Shown: piece after piece, positions 1 to 6,608 of the stretch
Numbering within the stretch: position 1 is the stretch's first letter
Layout of the letters: every line of letters begins with the position of its first letter
Assembly: GCA_023423285.1 (NCBI GenBank)
Contig: JAFAFV010000135.1
Location: 1 to 15,440, forward strand
Source of the DNA: Bacteroidota bacterium
GTDB taxonomy: Bacteria; Bacteroidota; Bacteroidia; Chitinophagales; Chitinophagaceae
Direction of reading: 5' to 3'
DNA: 15,440 nucleotides
Notes under the pieces: model-generated
What the model was told of the DNA's origin: nothing
The model's input: only the letters and a program-made list of their open reading frames with translations
The model's database searches: none
Program-made: the position numbers and the translations under genes

Positions 1-1297
1 CTATAAAGCTTTCGATTCTTTGAAGCATAATGCTTAGTAATTGATGTGGTTTCGTTACGATATCTGTCTCAATAAAACTTTTATGATTGGCTTTTATTGC
101 GGAAAATACTTTATAAATCGTTGGAAATGCTTCTGAGAACATTTTTTTCGGCCTCGCATCTTTTTGCCCGAAAAATTTGTTAGATGAAAAGATGGTTGTA
201 AAAAGCGAGGTCTTTACATCATTCCGTTCCATTTTGACACCAAGTTTTTCCTGATACTGTTGTTGTATCAATTCGTATAGGTTCCCTGATAGCACATTTT
301 CACGGTACAGATGAAAATCATCACCCAAATTTAGAATAGCTTTATATACTTTAACTATATTTTGTGGAGTAAAGTAACTTTCCATACCAATCGTTTTCAG
401 ATTGATTAGCAAAGGGTTTATCTGTACCCCAAAGTATTTCTCAAATATCTTTTTTTCATTGACAGGAATTTCCGGGTAGTACCAAAAGGCCGGATTCATT
501 AGCACCAGACTAAAAAATGGCTGACTGTTCTTGATATCCAAACCATAAAGTTTTTGTCCAGAAAAGGAGATGAACTGCTTGTACTCTCTGGGTAACCTTG
601 TCAAAAGTGAATGGAATCTGAAACTGGTATTATCTCTGTACCCTTCAAAATACCTGTCGTCCCACTTATCGATTTGCCACATCTCGTATTTATACTGATC
701 CTCAATATCCTTTGGCTGAGCTTTAATACCCTTATAATATTTACCTGATTCCGTTCGTAACCATCCTTTAGCAAAATAGTTAATATCTGGATTTTTCTTT
801 CGTTCTTCTTTAAGATATTCTGCAAATTTTAGTGCACCGTCCACATCAAATTCTAAATAGCAAAAAAGTTCATTTAATTTTTCTTCTAACTTATTCTTCA
901 ATCTATCTTTATTATTACTTAAAATAATATATCTATCATTAAATATCTTCTTCTTCCCTCTATATATCTTATGTAAAAAAACCTTTTCAGCGAATATGGG
1001 TGCATAGGAGTACATTTTGCATTGTTCGTCATGCATGTAATAGTGCTTGATATTCAGCAGGCCCTTTGCCTCCAGCAACCGAACATACTCCACATAATCC
1101 CTGCCACTGATCCGCTGTAACTTCTTTGAATAAATTTCGCTGAATTTCTCCTCAAATAAATACCAACTCCTGTTTGTAAGCTCCTGGAAATACATCATGA
1201 AACGTTCCATTTTGTTTTCATCATAATTTTGAATGGTATCATGACCCTCTTCGTGTAGGTCGTTCATCCTTATATATTCTGGTAATATAATCCTCAT
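1..1297 (-). CDS. Divergent family A DNA polymerase-like protein, partial
   Basis: An uninterrupted reading frame of 432 codons starts at ATG 1297 (an in-frame stop lies 12 bases upstream) and runs off the left edge, so the C-terminus is missing. Residues 227-262 hold an R-x-H, then a hydrophobic strand and LDIKNSQP, which resembles polymerase motif A (DYSQIELR) with Asp254. Residues 358-370 give R-x3-K-x3-F-x3-F, the exact spacing of the E. coli Pol I O-helix residues R754, K758, F762 and Y766. Residues 420-432 (LLSIMLQRIESFI) resemble the segment around Pol I Q849. The motif C His-Asp would lie outside the window. No 3'-5' exonuclease domain is visible. The N-terminal 210 residues are charged, and residues 60-103 could form a winged helix. 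My inference is replication or repair DNA synthesis for the mobile element. The motif matches are seen directly; the family call is by eye and overall similarity is low. Confidence 0.6.
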   Translation of the reverse strand, partial: MRIILPEYIRMNDLHEEGHDTIQNYDENKMERFMMYFQELTNRSWYLFEEKFSEIYSKKLQRISGRDYVEYVRLLEAKGLLNIKHYYMHDEQCKMYSYAPIFAEKVFLHKIYRGKKKIFNDRYIILSNNKDRLKNKLEEKLNELFCYLEFDVDGALKFAEYLKEERKKNPDINYFAKGWLRTESGKYYKGIKAQPKDIEDQYKYEMWQIDKWDDRYFEGYRDNTSFRFHSLLTRLPREYKQFISFSGQKLYGLDIKNSQPFFSLVLMNPAFWYYPEIPVNEKKIFEKYFGVQINPLLINLKTIGMESYFTPQNIVKVYKAILNLGDDFHLYRENVLSGNLYELIQQQYQEKLGVKMERNDVKTSLFTTIFSSNKFFGQKDARPKKMFSEAFPTIYKVFSAIKANHKSFIETDIVTKPHQLLSIMLQRIESFI

Positions 1298-1314
1298 GAT
1301 AAAATAAATTTAAA

Positions 1315-1337
1315 AAGCCCCGCATTACACGGGGCTT
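1315..1337 (-). terminator. Intrinsic terminator after the DUF5131 gene
   Basis: An 8-bp perfect stem (AAGCCCCG at 1315-1322 with CGGGGCTT at 1330-1337) encloses a 7-base loop. Read on the minus strand it is followed by a run of five T, the classic form of a rho-independent terminator. It lies 13 bases past the end of the DUF5131 gene (1351) and 17 bases before the ATG of the polymerase-like gene (1297). The downstream gene would therefore need read-through or attenuation, because there is little room for a separate promoter. Confidence 0.8.
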
Positions 1338-1350
1338 GGTTAAACAATAA

Positions 1351-2184
1351 TTACGCTGCTGATTTATTTCTTGTCATTCTCACTGTTTTCTGCTCCCCAG
1401 GGAATTCCCGAACTTGAAGATTCAATGGAAATTCATCAATTATTCCACCGTGCCGATCAGACATACCTCTTTGTTTGGAAAGAAATGTTCCGAGCTGCTT
1501 TACAAATACTGCCGCATTCATCTGGCGGCTCTCCTGAATCAGGTTTTCAAACCATTTGATTTCACAGGGCCGATAACGGTATTTTCCTGTTTCGTTTCCA
1601 CTCTCGCCGCCGATAATAACCCAATCCATCTTCATCAGGATTTTTCTGCCACCCTTACTATCCTTTTCCCAAGTGATACCTTCAAGAGCCTCGCTAAAGA
1701 ATGTTATAGCTCCATGAAGCGGTTCGATTGAAAGACACCTTGTCTTGGTCGGGATCTTCAATAATTCAGGCAAACGAATATCCGCTGCTTGCTGATGGCC
1801 TATACTTGTTCCAATCCATACGTTATCCCATCCATCACCCCAATCCGCTGGTAAATGATCTACAACTCGTTCAGGCCTTTTTGTTAATATTTGGAAGGTA
1901 TGCTGTGGGCACCTTCTGATGATATCCCATGCTTCGTTTCGATAGCTGTCAATCGCTTCATGAAAGAAATCGGTTAATGAACACGCAAATATTTTGCTCG
2001 GTTCTTTAATCCTCAAAGGCAATTTGAAAACCGTTTTCGTTCTGTTTACATTTTTTGCATCAAAACTGAAGAATCCTTCACTCTGGCGATACATATAGCA
2101 ATATTTGCAATCACTATCAACCTTTGAACATCCTCTCGCGATGTTCCATGTGTAGTCTGTCCACTGAATTTTTGTTTTTTCCAT
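1351..2184 (-). CDS. DUF5131 / phage Gp37-Gp68 family protein
   Basis: This 277-residue protein has the hallmarks of the DUF5131 (phage Gp37/Gp68) family: IQWTDYTWN near the start, a C19-x6-C26-x2-C29-Y cysteine cluster, CSLTDFFHEA at 68-77, LTKRPER at 100-106, LSIEPLHG at 151-158, IIGGESG at 190-196, and a C-terminal VKQLG...DRHGG...REFPG segment. The cysteine cluster resembles that of radical SAM enzymes, so an iron-sulfur enzyme is likely; the substrate is unknown. I use ATG 2184 because the family usually begins just before IQWT. An upstream frame from 2229 would add 15 residues that run through the hairpin at 2203-2231. Family members often sit in phages and mobile elements beside a TcmP gene, but no TcmP is seen here. 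The gene ends in an intrinsic terminator. Confidence 0.88.
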   Translation of the reverse strand: MEKTKIQWTDYTWNIARGCSKVDSDCKYCYMYRQSEGFFSFDAKNVNRTKTVFKLPLRIKEPSKIFACSLTDFFHEAIDSYRNEAWDIIRRCPQHTFQILTKRPERVVDHLPADWGDGWDNVWIGTSIGHQQAADIRLPELLKIPTKTRCLSIEPLHGAITFFSEALEGITWEKDSKGGRKILMKMDWVIIGGESGNETGKYRYRPCEIKWFENLIQESRQMNAAVFVKQLGTFLSKQRGMSDRHGGIIDEFPLNLQVREFPGEQKTVRMTRNKSAA

Positions 2185-2202
2185 AATTAATTGGTTTAAA
2201 TT

Positions 2203-2231
2203 GGTTGGAGGTGTTCCTTCCACCCCCAACC
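2203..2231 (-). promoter_or_regulatory. Leader hairpin upstream of the DUF5131 gene
   Basis: GGTTGG (2203-2208) pairs with CCAACC (2226-2231), and GGTG (2210-2213) pairs with CACC (2221-2224). The intervening A/C position becomes a G-U wobble in the minus-strand transcript, giving an 11-bp continuous stem with a 7-base purine loop (GAAGGAA). It ends 18 bases before the chosen start codon and has no T-tract, so it looks like a 5' UTR structure and not a terminator. The role is unknown; the loop resembles a Shine-Dalgarno sequence. Confidence 0.5.
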
Positions 2232-2334
2232 TATTAGATAAATTTTGATTTTTAAATTAAGCCCACCCTGTTATAAATGCTGGAGGCGGTGGATTACTCT
2301 CTAGCGATTTGTTTGTTAATTACCGTTTTATTTT

Positions 2335-2511
2335 TTATTTTCTGAACCTCTCCAAGAAATTCTCTATATCAATCTGGGTATACAAGATTTTCCCATTTAT
2401 CTGTGAAAATTTAATGTATCCCTTATCTCTCCAGGACTGTAATGTTCGCTTTGAAATTTTCAATATGTCCCGTACTTCTTCCGAAGTATAAATTTTGATT
2501 TTTCCTTCCAT
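2335..2511 (-). CDS. Small helix-turn-helix DNA-binding protein (excisionase-like)
   Basis: A 58-codon gene starts at ATG 2511 and stops at TAA 2337-2335. The protein begins MEGKIKIYTSEEVRDILKIS and continues KRTLQSWRDKGYIKF, the pattern of the HTH_17/MerR-like excisionase fold: SxEEVxxxLxISxRTLxxWRxxGxIxF, then a short wing (NGKILYTQIDIENFL). Small proteins of this type on Bacteroidota integrative elements act as excisionase or recombination-directionality factors, or as regulators. Its place between the recombinase operon and the cargo genes fits that role. The predicted protein has no other domain. Confidence in it being a real gene is high; the specific role is inferred. Confidence 0.82.
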   Translation of the reverse strand: MEGKIKIYTSEEVRDILKISKRTLQSWRDKGYIKFSQINGKILYTQIDIENFLERFRK

Positions 2512-2567
2512 TTTTTGTTTTTTGTTAATAAATTACCCTACCCGTCTTTTCAAAGAACTATCTTAGA

Positions 2568-2622
2568 AATTTTTGAAGTGGGATGAGGCATAGATCCCAC
2601 TGCTATAACCTCTTCAAAAATT
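2568..2622 (-). promoter_or_regulatory. Nested inverted repeats / possible pseudoknot in the intergenic leader
   Basis: In the 184-base gap between the unknown gene and the HTH gene, an 11-bp perfect outer inverted repeat (2568-2578 with 2612-2622) encloses a 7-bp perfect inner repeat (GTGGGAT 2578-2584 with ATCCCAC 2594-2600). The 9-base inner loop (2585-2593, gaggcatag) is also complementary to the flank at 2603-2612 in two 4-bp blocks, so a pseudoknot or a mutually exclusive fold is possible. The outer arms run T-tract first and A-tract last, the reverse of an intrinsic terminator. It could be a regulatory RNA leader, a protein-binding DNA site, or a replication or recombination site. Confidence 0.5.
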
Positions 2623-2695
2623 CTGATACAAAGCTCGGGTTTGTAAACAGGCATGAAAGGTGAAAGTAACTTTAGGTAATAAAAGGTAATAGGGA

Positions 2696-3634
2696 TTACA
2701 TATGTTCTTTTAAGGATAGAATAGATGCGATTGGTGAAACTTTATTGCTTTTGAATAAAGACTTTTGTTTTCGGTAACTATTTAAATTAAATGGGCTGTC
2801 TTCTATCAGAACAAATCTATCCAGTGATTTTAAATTCGGAATTGTAAAAATCTCTTCTATGGAATAAAGGAATTTGTAAAATGAGGTTTTGCTCTCATAA
2901 ATATAAAATCTGGCGGAAATTGCTGCAAGCTCGGAATCGCTATTAAAAAATATTGAATATAAAAGATCTTCTTTTCCAGAAAAGTTAGTGGGTTCGATGT
3001 AATTAACCAATGAGGTGCTGAACTCAAATTTGTTTGTCGAAAGGGCATTAAAAACCTCTTTGTGTGTTTTTCTTTTAACATTGCCGTCTAAAATGTCCAA
3101 AATCTCAATACCCGAAATATCTCTAAAACGGAGCTCAACAATTTTATAAATCTCTTTTATTAAAGGTTCTAAATACTGTTTTTCAGATACAAAGGAATTT
3201 AATTCGTTGGCTTTACCAATCAGGAAAGTTTTTAACCTTGCTTTCTGGCGCGGTTCCGTAAGTAAATGCTCAGCATTTTCAAGGGCTCTTTTAAATTTTT
3301 GGATAAACTTGTAAAAAGTTAGATGTTTGTGGAGAGCATTACTTATATCGTTAGTGTCAATAAACTTGATGATTTTCCCGTTCTCACTTTCAAACAGATT
3401 CCTTTCCAAGTCAAAACTCACAAGAGGGATATTGTCTATGGAAAAAACATCGTCAATATCAATAAGATAATCATGTAAACTGTAGTTTACGCCATTAATA
3501 AAAATTTTTTTAGTTTCCTTATCAAATGAAACATATTTTTTGAAATCTGTAGAAATGTTTTCATACCAATTTTGATCAAAAGTGGTTTTTATCACGTTAT
3601 CAAAATCTTGGATCTCAAAATCTTTAAATTTCAT
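2696..3634 (-). CDS. Hypothetical protein, co-transcribed with the integrase
   Basis: I do not recognise a family for this 312-residue protein. It is rich in Lys, Glu, Phe, Asn and Ser, with no signal peptide, transmembrane segment, cysteine cluster or nucleotide-binding motif. A charged, probably helical middle lies at about 105-170, with repeated Lys/Glu and Leu residues. The C-terminal third (about 215-280) is Phe/Tyr/Ser-rich. Its ATG lies 3 bases after the TGA stop of the integrase gene, so translation is probably coupled and the two share a promoter. An accessory role in integration or excision, or a cargo function, is guessed only from position. AT-rich codon use matches the rest of the element and differs from the chromosomal genes to the right. 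Confidence 0.8.
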   Translation of the reverse strand: MKFKDFEIQDFDNVIKTTFDQNWYENISTDFKKYVSFDKETKKIFINGVNYSLHDYLIDIDDVFSIDNIPLVSFDLERNLFESENGKIIKFIDTNDISNALHKHLTFYKFIQKFKRALENAEHLLTEPRQKARLKTFLIGKANELNSFVSEKQYLEPLIKEIYKIVELRFRDISGIEILDILDGNVKRKTHKEVFNALSTNKFEFSTSLVNYIEPTNFSGKEDLLYSIFFNSDSELAAISARFYIYESKTSFYKFLYSIEEIFTIPNLKSLDRFVLIEDSPFNLNSYRKQKSLFKSNKVSPIASILSLKEHM

Positions 3635-3637
3635 ATA

Positions 3638-4846
3638 TCAGTTATTAAAAACATCCATAGCCTTATCCAGCTCCGAATTTACAATTTTAGCATAGATTTG
3701 CGTTACTGCAAGGTTCTGATGCCCTAAAAGTTTACTTACCTTATCGATAGCCACCCCTTTAGTTAACGCCCTGGTTGCGAAACTGTGCCTACTCACGTGA
3801 AAAGAAACAGGCTTTTCAATTTTTGCTTCAGTAGTAATTTTTTTAAGATTCTTATTGATATATGCAGTTGCGCTGCTAATAGCTCCATCATATTCAACAG
3901 GATTCGTTTCATTCAGGCCCGAGGGCAGCATCGGAAATATATAATCCTGTGGTTTGGTTTCATCGTTTTGATACTTATTTAAAATAGTAATTGCTTTTGA
4001 CGGGAGTTTTATTGATAATTGAGCCTTGGTCTTTTTAGAAGTTGTGTGTAAATAGGTGCCATCATAATCCTTCCATTTTAGGGTAAGCACATCGGAAACT
4101 CTTAACCCGGCAGCATAGCAACTAAAAACAAACATATCCCTATGCATATCTATTTTAGAACCAGTTTCCAATGGTAAATCTTCAATTTTTTGAACTTCCT
4201 CATCTGTTAAATAGCTTCTGGTTGTTTTTTCTGTCTTTAACTTATAAATGCGAAATGGGATATCCTTATGCTCGATCAATTCTTCACGGTAAGCATCGTT
4301 AAAGATTTTACGAATATAACGCATGTCTTTGTGGATAGTATTTGTACGGTTTCCCAAACTCCGTAGATGGGATTCATAATCTTCTAAAAACGCAGGTGTA
4401 ATATCGGTCATCATAAGCGGTTGATTATTTTTATACTTGGACAGTTTATTAATAATCGATTTGTTTTTGTCATAAGTAGAAATTTTACCCTCTATTTTAA
4501 CACGTCCATTTATTTTGTTAGCATAATGAAAAAAATCTATAGGTGGCTTGCCAAAAATGGCATGTTTCAGGGCTCTGCCCGTGGAAGCCTTTTGACCCTT
4601 TTCTACTTCAAGTAGTTCTCCATGAAGTTCGGTCATCTTACTACTCAATAAAGCATTAACTCGACTTGAATTTTTGTATGTCGATTTAACCCTTTGGTTT
4701 GTACTATTCCAGTCAGAAGGTTTTATATATAGTCCCGTTGAAATGTATGTCGATTTTCTATTTTTAGTGATTCTTATATGGATTGGAGCTAATCCTTTTA
4801 AATTTTTCTTATCTTCACGTAGGGCTAATTTTATTGAACTTGCCAT
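3638..4846 (-). CDS. Phage-type tyrosine recombinase / integrase
   Basis: This site-specific recombinase integrates and excises the mobile element. The protein starts with the N-terminal arm-binding domain usual in Bacteroidota integrases (SIKLALREDKKNLKGLAPIHIR), followed by a SAM-like core-binding domain and the catalytic domain. In the 402-residue numbering the catalytic set is R249 (AAGLRVSD), K272 (SKKT), H350 and R353 (HVSRHSFATR), H376 (LLGHQN) and Y385 (IYAKI), so it looks active. I chose ATG 4846. Upstream in-frame ATGs at 4909 and 4897 would add MLSPMLSP-type residues encoded by a tandem 12-bp repeat, and a TAnnTTTG box at 4873-4880 suggests transcription starts after them. The gene faces inward from the chromosomal junction and leads the element's first operon. 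Confidence 0.93.
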   Translation of the reverse strand: MASSIKLALREDKKNLKGLAPIHIRITKNRKSTYISTGLYIKPSDWNSTNQRVKSTYKNSSRVNALLSSKMTELHGELLEVEKGQKASTGRALKHAIFGKPPIDFFHYANKINGRVKIEGKISTYDKNKSIINKLSKYKNNQPLMMTDITPAFLEDYESHLRSLGNRTNTIHKDMRYIRKIFNDAYREELIEHKDIPFRIYKLKTEKTTRSYLTDEEVQKIEDLPLETGSKIDMHRDMFVFSCYAAGLRVSDVLTLKWKDYDGTYLHTTSKKTKAQLSIKLPSKAITILNKYQNDETKPQDYIFPMLPSGLNETNPVEYDGAISSATAYINKNLKKITTEAKIEKPVSFHVSRHSFATRALTKGVAIDKVSKLLGHQNLAVTQIYAKIVNSELDKAMDVFNN

Positions 4847-4872
4847 GTCTTTTCTTTTAAGTTTTTTATAAT

Positions 4873-4880
4873 CAAATTTA
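4873..4880 (-). promoter_or_regulatory. Probable -7 promoter box for the integrase operon
   Basis: On the minus strand this reads TAAATTTG, an exact match to the Bacteroidota TAnnTTTG element, 26 bases before ATG 4846. TTG sequences at about -33 lie inside the tandem repeats just upstream, though the spacing (11 or 23 bases) is off the usual 19-21. If active it makes 4846 the natural start codon and places the tandem repeats where a repressor could act. Confidence 0.45.
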
Positions 4881-4885
4881 CGAAA

Positions 4886-4909
4886 TGGGGACAACATTGG
4901 GGACAACAT
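4886..4909. repeat. Tandem 12-bp direct repeat (tggggacaacat x2)
   Basis: Two perfect head-to-tail copies of tggggacaacat lie at 4886-4897 and 4898-4909. They overlap the upstream part of the integrase open frame, where they would encode Met-Leu-Ser-Pro twice, and sit immediately upstream of the predicted promoter box. This arrangement suits an operator or a recombinase arm-type binding site. Confidence 0.7.
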
Positions 4910-4923
4910 TCACTACTTTTTCA

Positions 4924-4959
4924 TGCATTTTTATGCATTTTCCTGCATTTTGTACATTT
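4924..4959. repeat. Helically phased TGCATTT repeats next to the integrase
   Basis: The heptamer tgcattt occurs at 4924-4930, 4934-4940 and 4944-4950, exactly 10 bp apart, with a degenerate fourth copy (tacattt) at 4953-4959. All copies face the same side of the helix. They lie between the integrase promoter and the chromosomal junction, where arm-type integrase sites or excisionase sites are expected. Confidence 0.55.
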
Positions 4960-5041
4960 ATTAATAATTGATTACCAGTATATTGAAAAGAATTTGAGTG
5001 CATTCAAAGGAAGTGAAAATAATCCAATCCGGATCACATTA

Positions 5042-5075
5042 AATTAAGCCGCATCATTATTGATGCGGCTTAATT
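5042..5075 (-). terminator. Terminator of the glutamate dehydrogenase gene
   Basis: A 15-bp perfect stem (aattaagccgcatca at 5042-5056 with tgatgcggcttaatt at 5061-5075) has a 4-base loop, followed on the minus strand by TTAATTT-type sequence. It lies 22 bases beyond the stop codon of the dehydrogenase gene. Because the stem keeps both arms, the element inserted beyond it and left the gene's end intact. On the plus strand it could also block transcription entering the dehydrogenase gene antisense. Confidence 0.8.
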
Positions 5076-5096
5076 ATTATGGAATTAGCTAATGAT

Positions 5097-6509
5097 TTAT
5101 GGAAAAATACCTAGTTCTGCGTATGCTGTGGCTACTTTGTTAATGGCAACCACATATGCTGCAGTACGCATATCTGGTATTTCAGGATTAGACTTCCATG
5201 TATTCATTACTTCATGCGTAGCATTGATCATAGTTTCTTCCAGTCCACTATGTACCAGGTCTATTTCGTCTGCACCATGCTTGATGAGTAGTTTATTTTC
5301 CTGGCCAACACTTTTACCGGTGAGCGCTTCCATTTCATCGAGGATTTTACCGGCTACATTTTCATTAAAGCGTTTTTCCATGCGGCCATAACGTACATGA
5401 CTTAAGTTTTTCAGCCATTCAAAATAAGATACGGTTACACCACCGGCGTTCAAATACATATCAGGCACCACCAATACGCCTTTGGCTGCAAGTATTTCAT
5501 CCGCCTCGGGCGATAAAGGCCCGTTTGCAGCTTCGCCAACTATTTTTGCTTTGATGCGCGGAGCATTTTCAGCATCAATTACGTTTTCAAGCGCCGCAGG
5601 AATTAAAATATCGCAGTCCAGCTCCAGCGCGGCTTTATTGTTTTCCAAATTGGTGCAACCTTCAAAGTTGAGGATGGTGCCACATTTTTTGCGGTGATTC
5701 ATCAGCGCATAAATGTCTATCCCGTCTTCTTTCATAATGGAGCCTTCAAATTCGGCAACGCCAACAATTATGGCTCCTGCATCGTAAAAAAAACGGGCAG
5801 CATGGTAGCCCACGTTTCCAAGCCCCTGTATTACGACTCGCTTGCCTTCCACACCGGTAGCCAGGCCTCTTTTTTCCATCTGGTCTTCCATCCGGCACAC
5901 TTCCCTCAACCCATAAAATACGCCCAGGCCCGTAGCCTCGCGGCGGCCGTTCACGCCTCCCTGAGAAACCGGTTTGCCAGTTACACAACCATAGGCATCA
6001 ATATTTTCCGGATGCAAAGTGGCATAAGTATCCACAATCCAGGCCATTTCTCTTTCGCCAGTGCCATAGTCTGGCGCAGGCACATCAGTAGCGGGGCCAA
6101 TAAAATTTTTCTTTACCAGTTCGGTAGTGTAGCGCCTCGTAATTTTTTCAAGTTCGTAGGTAGTGTATTGTTTGGGGTCTATTTTAATACCGCCTTTTCC
6201 ACCGCCAAATGGCACATCAACAATGGCGCATTTATAAGTCATTAAGGCTGCAAGCGCCATCACCTCATCCTGGTTAACGCCGGTAGAAAAACGAATACCG
6301 CCTTTACAGGGTGTTCTATGATGAGAGTGTTGTACCCGGTAAGCCTCAATCACTTCAATTGTTCCGTCTTCTTTTTTTACAGGAAATCTTAATCTTAAGA
6401 CTGAGTTGCAGGCACGGATCTGTTCCAGCAAGCCCTTATCCCACTTTGTAAATTGCGCTGCTTTTTCAAAACTCTTTTCTACAGCGGCAAAAAAATTGTA
6501 CTGTGACAT
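5097..6509 (-). CDS. gdh: Glu/Leu/Phe/Val dehydrogenase (glutamate dehydrogenase)
   Basis: This 470-residue enzyme interconverts glutamate and 2-oxoglutarate plus ammonium with NAD(P) in the cytoplasm. The segment YRVQHSHHRTPCKGGIRFS and the following MTYKCAIVDVPFGGGKGG closely resemble the eukaryotic GLUD1 type, not the E. coli GdhA type. Substrate lysines K69 and K93, catalytic K105 and D147 (DVPAPDYGTG) have spacing close to or equal to that known in clostridial GDH. The Rossmann dinucleotide motif GLGNVG is at 229-234, and ANGPLSPEADEIL is the usual substrate-domain segment. Coenzyme preference cannot be assigned by eye. Length is normal (short form without the animal antenna). It stands alone between ccmD, about 100 bases upstream, and the mobile element. 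Confidence 0.95.
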   Translation of the reverse strand: MSQYNFFAAVEKSFEKAAQFTKWDKGLLEQIRACNSVLRLRFPVKKEDGTIEVIEAYRVQHSHHRTPCKGGIRFSTGVNQDEVMALAALMTYKCAIVDVPFGGGKGGIKIDPKQYTTYELEKITRRYTTELVKKNFIGPATDVPAPDYGTGEREMAWIVDTYATLHPENIDAYGCVTGKPVSQGGVNGRREATGLGVFYGLREVCRMEDQMEKRGLATGVEGKRVVIQGLGNVGYHAARFFYDAGAIIVGVAEFEGSIMKEDGIDIYALMNHRKKCGTILNFEGCTNLENNKAALELDCDILIPAALENVIDAENAPRIKAKIVGEAANGPLSPEADEILAAKGVLVVPDMYLNAGGVTVSYFEWLKNLSHVRYGRMEKRFNENVAGKILDEMEALTGKSVGQENKLLIKHGADEIDLVHSGLEETMINATHEVMNTWKSNPEIPDMRTAAYVVAINKVATAYAELGIFP

Positions 6510-6608
6510 AAATAATATAATTTTTCAAATGAGCAATTCGTATTCTGAAGCATAGGGAAGCTGTAGTCATTTTTGCAAGCCAACTGATTGAAAATAAAAA
6601 GTGACGGC

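Noticed and set aside
601..825. 74-residue minus-strand open frame
   Set aside because: It lies in another frame inside the polymerase-like gene, which is open across the whole stretch and carries the recognisable motifs.
1371..1919. Plus-strand open frames of 62-105 residues
   Set aside because: Antisense to the DUF5131 gene, with no start-site signals or recognisable domains.
2257..2319. In-frame tail reading LTNKSLESNPPPPAFITGWA followed by a stop, downstream of the HTH gene
   Set aside because: It looks protein-like but has no start codon and is separated from the HTH frame by two stop codons. It could be a remnant, but nothing supports expression.
2309..2491. 60-residue plus-strand open frame
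   Set aside because: It is antisense to the HTH gene, which has a clear family pattern on the minus strand.
2674..2690. Short direct repeat aggtaat, 10 bases apart
   Set aside because: Only two 7-base copies in AT-rich sequence at the end of a gene; not distinguishable from chance.
5694..6245. 183-residue plus-strand open frame
   Set aside because: Antisense shadow of the glutamate dehydrogenase gene. The minus strand encodes all catalytic motifs; the plus frame resembles no family.
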